From positions 4,594,001 to 4,658,000 of the forward strand of contig NZ_CP047242.1 in the NCBI RefSeq assembly GCF_009856605.1: a DNA stretch of 64,000 nucleotides, given 5' to 3'. The position numbers and the translations under genes are program-made. Positions 56,846 to 64,000 of the stretch are shown here, piece by piece. The notes beneath the pieces were generated by a model that worked only from the letters and a program-made list of their open reading frames with translations, did not search any database and was not told the origin of the DNA. Positions within the stretch are counted from its first letter, which is position 1. Every line of letters starts with the position of its first letter. This DNA comes from Trichormus variabilis 0441. GTDB taxonomy: Bacteria; Cyanobacteriota; Cyanobacteriia; Cyanobacteriales; Nostocaceae.

Positions 56846-57967
56846 TCATTCTTTTTTTGTGAATAATTCTATTGAAGAAACGTTAACATCAATTTCTACT
56901 TTTTTCGGTTCTACATCCAGAGCATTTATGGCGTTTAATTCTCCAGAGCGCCAACTGTCAGCTATATCCTTGATGAAACTAGCTGTAGGAATGGCAATTA
57001 ATAAACCCAAAACACCACCTAATTTAGCGCCTAGCAGCAAAGAAATAACTACCCAAACAGGATTTAAACCAGTTAAATTACCCAGAATTCTTGGGGCAAT
57101 AAAATTAGAATTTACTTGGTCAATAGCAACCGCAACACCTAAGACTTCTCCCCCCAACCAAAAGTTTTGTAGCGCCACCAATAGACTAACAATAGAGATA
57201 CCGATACCTGTACCAAAGGGAAAAAGAGAAAATAAACCAATTGCCAAACCAAAAAGTAAAGCCAAAGGTACTCGCAGGGTTACAAACGCCAATGTAATAG
57301 TCAGCCCCAGTATAGCTCCTAAGGTAGCTTGACCAATAAAATAATTGTGAAAATCCTCCCGTAGTATTTGCCGCACCTTAGAACCAATATGGGTAGGAAA
57401 CCATTGGTAAAGACCATCCCAAAGGCGATCGCCATTTAATACCATGTAGATAGTCAATACTACTGTCAGCAGTACATTAACCACAACACCAATCGTATCA
57501 AAGGCAAAACCCAGAATCCTTCCTGTCACAGACTGTAATTGGCTAGATACCCTCTCTAAAATCTGCGTGACTAAACCACTTAAATTTACAGGTAACTGTT
57601 GAGTAGCTGCCCATTTTTGGAAAGCGTCAATCTGTTGACCTCCAGAATCAATCCAATAAGGCAGAATATTAACCAGTTCGTTGAGCTGTTCTATGATGAG
57701 AGGCACTAAAGTCACACCTAACCCGACTAAAATCACCACAGCCAGCAGTAATACACTGCCAATAGCCAAGTTACGTTTTACCCCCCGTTCTTGGAAAAAC
57801 TGAATTGGGTAGTTCAAAACAAAAGCCAGCAAGATAGCAGCTGCAACAACATTCACCAAGGGTTGGAAATACTGCACAACTTGAAGCAGTAGCCAACCGT
57901 TGAGAATGGCAACAGGAAACGCCAAACCAACGGTTAACCATCTGGGTAATTTATTTACTGACTGCAT
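56846..57967 (-). CDS. AI-2E family transporter
   Basis: A 373-residue membrane protein with about eight TM segments of the AI-2E (PerM/YdiK/TqsA) family. The conserved core GQATLGAILGLTITLAF and LFSLFPFGTGIGISIV are present, as is the ATG at 57967 with GGAG 9 bases upstream. Members export signal molecules or small solutes; the substrate here is unknown. Confidence 0.88.
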   Translation of the reverse strand: MQSVNKLPRWLTVGLAFPVAILNGWLLLQVVQYFQPLVNVVAAAILLAFVLNYPIQFFQERGVKRNLAIGSVLLLAVVILVGLGVTLVPLIIEQLNELVNILPYWIDSGGQQIDAFQKWAATQQLPVNLSGLVTQILERVSSQLQSVTGRILGFAFDTIGVVVNVLLTVVLTIYMVLNGDRLWDGLYQWFPTHIGSKVRQILREDFHNYFIGQATLGAILGLTITLAFVTLRVPLALLFGLAIGLFSLFPFGTGIGISIVSLLVALQNFWLGGEVLGVAVAIDQVNSNFIAPRILGNLTGLNPVWVVISLLLGAKLGGVLGLLIAIPTASFIKDIADSWRSGELNAINALDVEPKKVEIDVNVSSIELFTKKE

Positions 57968-58044
57968 AAGTGACGACTCCACACGAGGGAACGGGGGACT
58001 AGGGAAGCAGGGGAAGCAGAGGAGCAGGGGAGCAAAGAAGAATA

Positions 58045-58095
58045 ATTATGGACTATGGACTGTTGACTAATGACAACTGACAACTGACTAATGAC
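58045..58095. repeat. Heptanucleotide tandem repeat at the Nudix gene end
   Basis: Units of ACTATGG/ACAACTG/ACTAATG type run from about 58045 to 58095. They encode the last residues and stop codon of the Nudix gene. Confidence 0.8.
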
Positions 58096-58531
58096 TATTA
58101 ACTAGATCCTTTTCCATAAACTCTAATAAAATCTGCTGCGGTATTTCTCCTAGCGGTTTCTCTCCACCTGCGTTTGCCGAATAAAATCTACCTTTACGAA
58201 TATCTTCTGGTGTCAATAAGCCCATATCCCAACCTTCATTTAACACCAGTTGATTAAATTCTAATAATAACGGCGCATGGAAGACATGACGCACTACTGC
58301 ATCGTCAGCATAACAACCGAATTCCCAAAAAGGTGGGAGAATGTAGCCAATTTCTTCTAATATTTCTCGCTTTACTGCTATATCTGGTGTTTCGCCGGGT
58401 TCAACATGACCACCAAACAGCGCCCAGTGAGCAGGGTAGGGAATATTAGGCACATCATCCCGTAACTGCATAAGAAATTTATTATCTTGGTAGAGGATGG
58501 CGATCGCTACGTGTATGGGTTGCTTACTCAT
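58088..58531 (-). CDS. Nudix hydrolase
   Basis: A 147-residue Nudix protein with the Nudix box GHVEPGETPDIAVKREIL..EEIGY, preceded by ALFGGH. It hydrolyses nucleoside diphosphate derivatives; the substrate is not deducible. ATG 58531 (MSKQPIHVAIAILY) is chosen; the frame opens further at 58600, which would overlap the gap to the next gene. Confidence 0.88.
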   Translation of the reverse strand: MSKQPIHVAIAILYQDNKFLMQLRDDVPNIPYPAHWALFGGHVEPGETPDIAVKREILEEIGYILPPFWEFGCYADDAVVRHVFHAPLLLEFNQLVLNEGWDMGLLTPEDIRKGRFYSANAGGEKPLGEIPQQILLEFMEKDLVNSH

Positions 58532-58562
58532 AAAATTATCGTGGAAGTTTCTGTTACCAGTA

Positions 58563-58943
58563 TTACTCCTCCACCAGATAAAGTTCCCCAAACTCTTCAC
58601 CAGCTATGGGAATGCTCTCATAACGTACTTTACCCTGAAAAACTACCGATTCTCCGGGTTTGAGATTATTCTGCTTAGTCACCACCCAGATTGTGCCAGT
58701 CGAATCATTGATTTGATACACCCGTCGTTGCAATAAAGGAACTTGTTTTTCCACCTTCCCTTGGATGTAAACTTTAGTTTGTTTATCTTGTGTTGGTTTG
58801 ATATTGCGAATTGGGGTGATATTGCGACCAAAGCTAATGTTACCGTCCTTCCAGTCAGATACATTCACTGAAGTGCAACTAAATACTCCTATTAGCAATA
58901 GAAACATCAATCCCAGACTGTGAATTTTTTTCGTTTGCTGCAT
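58563..58943 (-). CDS. Lipoprotein with OB-fold-like domain
   Basis: A 126-residue protein with hydrophobic 10-21 and lipobox GVFSC (Cys23). The remainder is beta-rich: VYIQGKVEKQVPLLQRRVYQI, GTIWVVTKQ, VVFQGKVRYESI, the pattern of an OB fold. Members are found in cyanobacteria; function is unknown. The Nudix gene follows 31 bases downstream and may be cotranscribed. Confidence 0.78.
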   Translation of the reverse strand: MQQTKKIHSLGLMFLLLIGVFSCTSVNVSDWKDGNISFGRNITPIRNIKPTQDKQTKVYIQGKVEKQVPLLQRRVYQINDSTGTIWVVTKQNNLKPGESVVFQGKVRYESIPIAGEEFGELYLVEE

Positions 58944-58997
58944 AAAAGTTATTAATTAGTCATTGGTCATTGGTCAGTTGTCAGTTGTAATTATTTT

Positions 58998-59036
58998 TCC
59001 CCTACACCCCTACACCCCTGAACCCCTAAACCCCTA
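58998..59036. repeat. C-rich tandem repeat
   Basis: Six runs of CCCC separated by TACA/TGAA/TAAA occur in 39 bases. The minus strand can form a G-quadruplex. It lies upstream of the lipoprotein gene and of folD. Confidence 0.6.
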
Positions 59037-59181
59037 CCTCTTCCCAGCCCCTGAATATGAGAAAATAAACAATATAGTCTAGTGGTAGAAAAGACGCTAC
59101 GGCATCAGATGGCAACGCCATCCATCATAATTACTGCGGACAACTGAAATTTGCACCAAAGCGCATCTTCTGGGAATTCTC

Positions 59182-60081
59182 ATGGAAACAAAAACTGCCA
59201 AAATTCTTGATGGTAAAACTTTAGCTGAGAAAATTCAAAAAGAACTGACTGCCCAAATTATAGAAGTACAGGCCAAAATTGGTCGTCCTCCTGGGTTAGC
59301 AGTATTGATGGTTGGTGATAACCCAGCCTCAGCAGCCTATGTACGGAACAAGGAAAAATCCTGTGCCAAAGTGGGTATTGCTTCTTTTGGTAAGCATTTT
59401 CCCCAAGAAACTAGCCAAAAAGAGTTAGAGGATGTGATTGCTGCACTTAACCAAGATGAACAGGTAGATGGCATTCTTGTACAACTACCCTTACCTGAGC
59501 ATCTGGATGCAGTAAAGTTGCTGCATCAAATAGAACCGGATAAAGATGCTGATGGACTCCACCCAGTGAATTTAGGGCGTTTGGTGCGTGGGGAAAAAGG
59601 TTTACGCAGTTGCACCCCAGCTGGAGTAATGCGGCTATTGGCAGAATATGAAATTTCTTTGCGAGGAAAGCAAGCTGTGGTGGTGGGACGGAGTATTTTG
59701 GTAGGGAAGCCTATGGCTTTGATGCTCCTAGAAGCTGATGCCACCGTGACTATTGCCCACTCGCGATCGCAAGACCTAAAATCCATCACCCAAAATGCTG
59801 ATATTCTCGTTGCTGCTGCCGGTTTGCCAGGATTAATTACTGCTGACATGGTGAAACCAGGTGCTGTTGTGGTAGATGTGGGGATAAATCGCGTGACTGA
59901 TGCTAATGGCAAAAGTCGCTTAGTAGGCGATATTAATTTTGCATCAATTGCTGGTGTGGCAGAATATATCACCCCAGTTCCCGGTGGTATTGGCCCTATG
60001 ACTGTGGCTTTGTTATTACAAAATACAGTCACCAGCTATTTACAAACAGCAAAAGAAAGCGGAGCCTTGGATGTTAAATGA
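59182..60081 (+). CDS. folD: Bifunctional methylenetetrahydrofolate dehydrogenase/cyclohydrolase
   Basis: A 299-residue FolD, making 10-formyl-THF from 5,10-methylene-THF in one-carbon metabolism. Catalytic Tyr53 and Lys57 lie in AAYVRNKEK, followed by [25 protein letters not shown] and [14 protein letters not shown], and the NADP-binding [10 protein letters not shown]. Full length and intact. Confidence 0.96.
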   Translation: METKTAKILDGKTLAEKIQKELTAQIIEVQAKIGRPPGLAVLMVGDNPASAAYVRNKEKSCAKVGIASFGKHFPQETSQKELEDVIAALNQDEQVDGILVQLPLPEHLDAVKLLHQIEPDKDADGLHPVNLGRLVRGEKGLRSCTPAGVMRLLAEYEISLRGKQAVVVGRSILVGKPMALMLLEADATVTIAHSRSQDLKSITQNADILVAAAGLPGLITADMVKPGAVVVDVGINRVTDANGKSRLVGDINFASIAGVAEYITPVPGGIGPMTVALLLQNTVTSYLQTAKESGALDVK

Positions 60082-60229
60082 AAAATTACGAATCGTAACA
60101 TAAATCATCATTTATCATCCATCTTTGATGATTACTGAAGTATGAGTTAATCTTTCAGCTCCAGAGCATCTTAAAATTGTGACGTGTATGACAAACAGCC
60201 AAAAGCAAAAAATTTAAGGAAATCTAAGA

Positions 60230-61159
60230 ATGGTAGCAGCTGATAACCTCCAGAAGATGTCAGAGGAAGCCAAATTTAATCTAGTAGCTTATCTTAAAGA
60301 GCGGCAAAAACTTTGTGAAGCGGCTTTGGATGAAGCCATACCTGTTATTTATCCAGAAAAAATTTATGAATCGATGCGCTACTCCTTATTAGCTGGAGGT
60401 AAGCGCTTGCGTCCGATTCTTTGTCTGGCTACTTCGGAAATGATGGGTGGAACAATCGAAATAGCTATGCCAACAGCTTGCGCTGTGGAAATGATCCACA
60501 CCATGTCTTTGATTCACGACGACTTGCCAGCAATGGATAACGACGATTACCGTCGCGGTATGCTGACGAATCACAAGGTATATGGTGATGATATTGCGAT
60601 TTTGGCGGGAGATGGCTTATTAGCCTATGCTTTCGAGTTCGTAGCTATCCGTACTCCTGAAAGCGTGCCTAGAGACCGAGTATTGCAGGTAGTAGCCCGA
60701 TTGGGACGAGCATTAGGAGCTGCTGGCTTGGTTGGGGGTCAAGTAGTTGACTTAGACTCAGAAGGGAAATCAGATATTTCCTTAGAAACGCTCAATTTTA
60801 TTCATAATCACAAAACAGCAGCTCTTTTAGAAGCTTGTGTGGTCTGTGGCGGCATTTTAGCTGGGGCATCATCAGAAGATGTACAAAGACTTTCACGGTA
60901 TTCTCAAAATATTGGGCTAGCATTTCAAATCATCGATGATATTCTTGATATCACTTCTACTCAAGAGCAATTAGGCAAGACTGCGGGTAAAGACCTTTTA
61001 GCGAAGAAAGTCACCTATCCTAGCCTATGGGGAATTGAACAATCACGGGTCAAAGCCCAACAGCTAATTGAAGCAGCTTGTGCAGAACTAGAACCATTTG
61101 GAGAAGATGCACAGCCTCTGAAAGCGATCGCTCACTTCATCACTAGCCGTAATCACTAA
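60230..61159 (+). CDS. crtE: Geranylgeranyl pyrophosphate synthase
   Basis: A 309-residue trans-prenyl diphosphate synthase, head of carotenoid, chlorophyll phytol and quinone side-chain synthesis. The first Asp-rich motif is [10 protein letters not shown] (97-106), the second [18 protein letters not shown] (57-63) binds IPP. The residues before the first motif (MSLIH) are the bulky-type chain-length floor usual in GGPP synthases. AAGGA upstream supports ATG 60230. Confidence 0.94.
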   Translation: MVAADNLQKMSEEAKFNLVAYLKERQKLCEAALDEAIPVIYPEKIYESMRYSLLAGGKRLRPILCLATSEMMGGTIEIAMPTACAVEMIHTMSLIHDDLPAMDNDDYRRGMLTNHKVYGDDIAILAGDGLLAYAFEFVAIRTPESVPRDRVLQVVARLGRALGAAGLVGGQVVDLDSEGKSDISLETLNFIHNHKTAALLEACVVCGGILAGASSEDVQRLSRYSQNIGLAFQIIDDILDITSTQEQLGKTAGKDLLAKKVTYPSLWGIEQSRVKAQQLIEAACAELEPFGEDAQPLKAIAHFITSRNH

Positions 61160-61216
61160 TCAAACATCTAGTTGTTGTGTTGGTTCCCAAGTATACGCAG
61201 GCGGAAAACAGTAAAA

Positions 61217-61272
61217 ATAATTACCACTGACAACCGACAACTAACAACCGACAACTAACAACCGACAACTAC
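61217..61272. repeat. Tandem repeat, ACAACCG/ACAACTA units
   Basis: Alternating 7-base units ACAACCG and ACAACTA occur about seven times before the PAP2-like gene. Confidence 0.8.
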
Positions 61273-61303
61273 TGCTAATATTGACCAATCAAACCAAAAC
61301 ACC

Positions 61304-61774
61304 ATGCAGGACATAGGCGAAATTTTAGACAACCGGGTGCTGCTGGTTGCTCTGGTAGCTTGTTTTGTCGCTCAAGCTTTAAAGCTATTTGTTGAGCTAA
61401 TTAAAAACCGTAAATTGAATGTGCGCGTTTTGGTGACCACCGGTGGTATGCCAAGCGCCCACTCAGCCTTGGTAACATCTCTAGCCGCAGGTGTCGGACA
61501 AACTCTTGGCTGGGCATCCCCTGACTTTGCTTTGGCTACTGTTTTTGCCATCATTGTCATGTACGATGCAGCAGGAGTACGTCAAGCTGCGGGTAAGCAA
61601 GCTCGTATTCTCAATCAAATGATTGATGAGTTATTTCATGAAAAGCCAGACTTTAGCCAAGACAGACTTAAAGAATTGTTAGGACACACACCCGTGCAAG
61701 TAATAGCAGGTTCAGCTTTGGGTGTAACTATTTCTTGGCTAGCTAGGGCTTTATTTATAGTTCATAGTCCATAG
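61304..61774 (+). CDS. Divergent PAP2-family (DUF212) membrane protein
   Basis: A 156-residue protein with three to four TM segments and the conserved TGGMPSAHSALVTSLA, a PAP2-like core that contains a Ser-His motif. The family occurs in cyanobacteria and plants. The C-terminal residues IVHSP and the stop lie in a tandem repeat. Function is not established. It follows crtE by 144 bases. Confidence 0.85.
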   Translation: MQDIGEILDNRVLLVALVACFVAQALKLFVELIKNRKLNVRVLVTTGGMPSAHSALVTSLAAGVGQTLGWASPDFALATVFAIIVMYDAAGVRQAAGKQARILNQMIDELFHEKPDFSQDRLKELLGHTPVQVIAGSALGVTISWLARALFIVHSP

Positions 61775-61806
61775 TCAAAAGTCAAAAGTCAACTGTTAAA
61801 CGACTA

Positions 61807-62445
61807 TCACCTCACAACCGATCGCAGTAATACTACATTACGACTATCTACCAACACAGCAAATAAACCACGCTCATTCAGCCTTTGCAATGTGTTGTAG
61901 GCTTCTTGTTGGTTAGTGGTATAAACTGCCAATAGGAAAGGGCGTTGTCCATAGGAAGCCAAACCTACATTACCCCCTACAGCTTGTTGTACATTACTGA
62001 CTAATTCTGGACGGTTGAAATAGTCCACTAACACAGCATATCCTTGACCTAAAGCTTGGGGATTATAAGTAACCCTGGGAGGTGTCGGCTGTTGAGGAGT
62101 TGGCGCTTCGCCTGGTCGTGTAGTAATGATGGCAGATAACCCAACTATAGTGTTGATATATCTAGCCCAACGGTTAGCATCGTCGATTTTTTTAAACCCG
62201 CCTATCCGCGTTACCGTATCATTCAGATATTGGCAGGTAGTAGTTTTAATTTCGTTCGGTAAAGCATTCCGTAACTGTGTGCGATTTTCCGCCGTCGGAC
62301 TGACTACCAGTAATAGATACTCGCCAGCGCTGGGGGGTTGACAAACAGGGATAGATTGGGCATTTGCAGAAGTTATGCTACCCATCAATCCCGCTCCGGC
62401 GATCGCCAATCCTAATACACTAGGTAAAGTTGCAAATTTCTGCAC
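61807..62445 (-). CDS. Secreted SPOR-like protein of unknown function
   Basis: A 212-residue protein with a signal peptide (QKFATLPSVLGLAIAGAGLM, cleaved near SANAQS) and two copies of a short alpha/beta fold resembling SPOR domains (YLLLVVSPTAENRTQLRNAL and FLLAVYTTNQQEAYNTLQRL). The frame opens at 62541, but the extra N-terminus is encoded by a tandem repeat and lacks signal character, so GTG 62445 is preferred; no ribosome site confirms it. Function is unknown, perhaps cell-wall binding. Confidence 0.7.
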   Translation of the reverse strand: MQKFATLPSVLGLAIAGAGLMGSITSANAQSIPVCQPPSAGEYLLLVVSPTAENRTQLRNALPNEIKTTTCQYLNDTVTRIGGFKKIDDANRWARYINTIVGLSAIITTRPGEAPTPQQPTPPRVTYNPQALGQGYAVLVDYFNRPELVSNVQQAVGGNVGLASYGQRPFLLAVYTTNQQEAYNTLQRLNERGLFAVLVDSRNVVLLRSVVR

Positions 62446-62665
62446 AGAATTACGAATATATAAATAAATCAATTCTTTAAAAGATTCTATGTAGTTATTA
62501 GTCAATAGTCCATAGTCAAAAGTCAAAAGTCCATATTTCAAAACTGTTGACCCTGAAGATTACTCTAAGAGAACCCCTTCTCCTGCCAAGACGCTACCGC
62601 GAACAGGCAACCAAGGCAACAGAATCGCACTATCTCACTTTTGACCGTTGACTTTTGACTAATAA

Positions 62666-62995
62666 CTAAGACGCTGTGGCTAAAGATGCCAAAGGATTAG
62701 GAATTGTTTCCGAAGGAGCCGAAAACTCACCTGTAACGACATACTCTAGCCGCAGTTTCAGCCAGGTAATAAATTGGGAGTTAGTAGAGATAATAGCTGC
62801 TGCTGGCTGAGGACACTTTGCTTTAATATCTGCGAATGCTGGCGCTTCTAAAAATGCTGGTTGGGGAACTAACCAAAAATCAATTTCTTTTTCTTGTTCG
62901 TGGTAATGACGAGTGCGTTCTTTCAGCACTTCCTCTATAGGTTCTTCTTGCAACAAAAAGCGGCGGCTAGCCAAAACGTAATAATATGTTTGCAT
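62666..62995 (-). CDS. ycf54: Ycf54, Mg-protoporphyrin monomethyl ester cyclase assembly factor
   Basis: A 109-residue protein with the Ycf54 marks MQTYYYVLASRRFLL, EEVLKERTRHYHEQEKEIDFW and CPQPAAAIISTNSQFITWLK. In Synechocystis Ycf54 is needed for the aerobic cyclase (AcsF/CycI) step of chlorophyll synthesis. ATG 62995 has GAGG 7 bases upstream; ATG 63001 is two codons earlier. Full length. Confidence 0.93.
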   Translation of the reverse strand: MQTYYYVLASRRFLLQEEPIEEVLKERTRHYHEQEKEIDFWLVPQPAFLEAPAFADIKAKCPQPAAAIISTNSQFITWLKLRLEYVVTGEFSAPSETIPNPLASLATAS

Positions 62996-63035
62996 TTTCA
63001 TCCTCTGCTTACTAATAATTTTAGGTTACCGTATT

Positions 63036-63129
63036 GGGGGTATGGGGGTGTAGGGGTATAGGGGTTTAGGGGTTTAGGGTAAATCCTTCTTGTCCTTACA
63101 CCCTCACACCCTCACACCCTCACACCCTA
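63036..63129. repeat. G-rich and C-rich arms at the end of the SnoaL-like gene
   Basis: Six G tracts (63036-63079) are followed by ACACCCTC units (63095-63129) that include the stop codon of the SnoaL-like gene. The two arms are largely complementary, so the RNA could form a long hairpin that ends transcription. Confidence 0.75.
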
Positions 63130-63846
63130 ACTCTTGGGAGATTTTTTAAACCAAGAACTAAAAGGACAACCTCTTCCTTCGGGTTTACCATTTGCCTGTT
63201 TACCACCAGCTGTTAACTTGTCTAAGAACAGCGTGTTGTCGAAATAGTGTTCCAAAGAAATAATTTTTAAGTCATCTGTGACATGAGCAACACTCAAGCC
63301 GATGATCTCTACTGTCTCTCCAGTCGGTGCGTAATCTTTGTAAGCACCTTGAAAATGTCCCCAGTGTCGCCATTTGAATGTTACAGTTGGTGGCCCTGAG
63401 TAGACTTCCAGTACTTCCCAAGGAAAGCCTTGAGGAAATGTGGTATGGAAGAGTTTAGCAGATGATTCAAAGCTTTCTTGTGATGCTTTGTAATGTTCAG
63501 AATCCGCCATAAATAGATTGTAAGTGCCTTGGGCAGATACATCTTCTGCTGTGAATTCTGGTCCTCCATTAGTACTGACGCGGAACTGGTCGTTGACAAT
63601 CGACAACCATTGCTGTGGATCAGTCTTAAAAGATACCTCCATCTCGAAGGTTCTCACTAAATTCTGTACGATCGCCTCCAGTGTACCCTCTAGATGATTG
63701 CGTGTACTTTCATTGGCAAGATTTTCTTTAGAGCGAGAATAGTCTGGAGGAGTCTGATACCGCCATTGAACATCAGTACTTTCAGCAATTACCAGGTCTC
63801 TGTCCTGCACCCAAAGTGGAAGGTCATTAGATTGTGTTGCGCTCAT
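63127..63846 (-). CDS. SnoaL/NTF2-like protein, similar to plant pathogen-related protein
   Basis: A 239-residue soluble protein of the NTF2-like (SnoaL polyketide cyclase) fold. Residues about 70-200 carry the fold, with FKWRHWGHFQGAYKDYAPTGE and the typical strand IIGLSVAHVTDDLKIISLEHYFD. The layout recalls cereal pathogen-related proteins. The family binds or isomerises small ligands; no catalytic residue can be assigned. The stop is inside the downstream repeat. Confidence 0.75.
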   Translation of the reverse strand: MSATQSNDLPLWVQDRDLVIAESTDVQWRYQTPPDYSRSKENLANESTRNHLEGTLEAIVQNLVRTFEMEVSFKTDPQQWLSIVNDQFRVSTNGGPEFTAEDVSAQGTYNLFMADSEHYKASQESFESSAKLFHTTFPQGFPWEVLEVYSGPPTVTFKWRHWGHFQGAYKDYAPTGETVEIIGLSVAHVTDDLKIISLEHYFDNTLFLDKLTAGGKQANGKPEGRGCPFSSWFKKSPKS

Positions 63847-64000
63847 AGAAGTCTCTTAAATTACCACAGATTTTCCAGATTACGCAGCGACCCCCTCCAG
63901 AGCCTAGAAACCAAAGATTAGGCATGAGAGGCTAAATTATTGATCTCTTCCCCAGTCTCTACTCCCCTCTTATCGCCTGTTTCATTTCTCGAACAGCTCT
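63847..64000. other. Right window edge, no gene seen
   Basis: The last 154 bases hold no recognisable feature. Confidence 0.4.

Noticed and set aside
59526..60032. 168-codon minus-strand frame inside folD
   Set aside because: It is antisense to folD and has no independent support.
61217..61272. Possible CRISPR array
   Set aside because: Seven-base units without spacers.

Overview
The window is a piece of chromosome from a filamentous, heterocyst-type cyanobacterium of the Nostoc/Anabaena group. Evidence: many HIP1 octamers (GCGATCGC); heptanucleotide tandem repeats of the (A)CTATTG/ACCAATG type between genes; the cyanobacterial small RNA Yfr1 between a GuaB3-type gene and trxA; cyanobacteria/plastid families (Ycf54, DUF751, DUF4327, GGPP synthase, chloroplast-type MCE lipid transporter); and a HetZ-family protein. 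From memory the gene order resembles the Anabaena sp. PCC 7120 chromosome, but no alignment was run. I see no tRNA, rRNA, CRISPR array, transposase gene or phage.

Layout. 1-9 kb: a partial secreted protein, guaB3, Yfr1, trxA, a LOG-family gene, a PBP4-type carboxypeptidase, a GT39-like membrane glycosyltransferase, a DOPA-dioxygenase-family protein and D-lactate dehydrogenase. 9-18 kb: a Wzc-like exopolysaccharide co-polymerase, DUF427, an orphan Dam-type methylase, DUF751, rbfA, DUF4327, dcd and a CobO-like protein without a P-loop. 18-26 kb: short adenylate kinase, RNase PH, a CrtISO-like oxidoreductase, an MlaF/MlaD-type lipid importer and a hybrid histidine kinase whose N-terminus looks like an ethylene receptor. 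27-38 kb: DHH phosphoesterase, MurJ, a lumenal pentapeptide protein, an LCP ligase, mannose-1-P guanylyltransferase, an ABC1/UbiB kinase and an ABC-2 exporter. 38-49 kb: a Ser/Thr kinase with HFG in place of DFG, a hydrolase, an ArsC/Spx-like protein, a flippase-like membrane protein, two tandem lipoproteins, LarC and a Sua5/YrdC protein. 49-64 kb: HetZ-related protein, PD-(D/E)xK nuclease, RecQ, PhoD phosphatase, a PEP-CTERM protein, an AI-2E transporter, Nudix, folD, crtE, a PAP2-like protein, Ycf54 and a SnoaL-like protein.

Most genes are single transcription units on mixed strands. A recurring theme is envelope and polysaccharide assembly (PBP4, GT39, Wzc-like, MurJ, LCP, manC, ABC-2 exporter, MCE system), set among housekeeping, pigment (crtE, ycf54) and signalling genes. 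Intergenic DNA is rich in small dispersed elements: a three-copy ~98-105 bp MITE-like element with 7-8 bp terminal inverted repeats, hairpin elements, and short tandem repeats that reach into the stop codons, and in one case up to the start codon, of neighbouring genes.

I did not find a convincing multi-gene undescribed system. The best candidates for follow-up are the ethylene-receptor-like hybrid kinase, the MITE family, the kinase and NTPase paralogues with altered catalytic motifs, and the overlap of repeats with gene ends.
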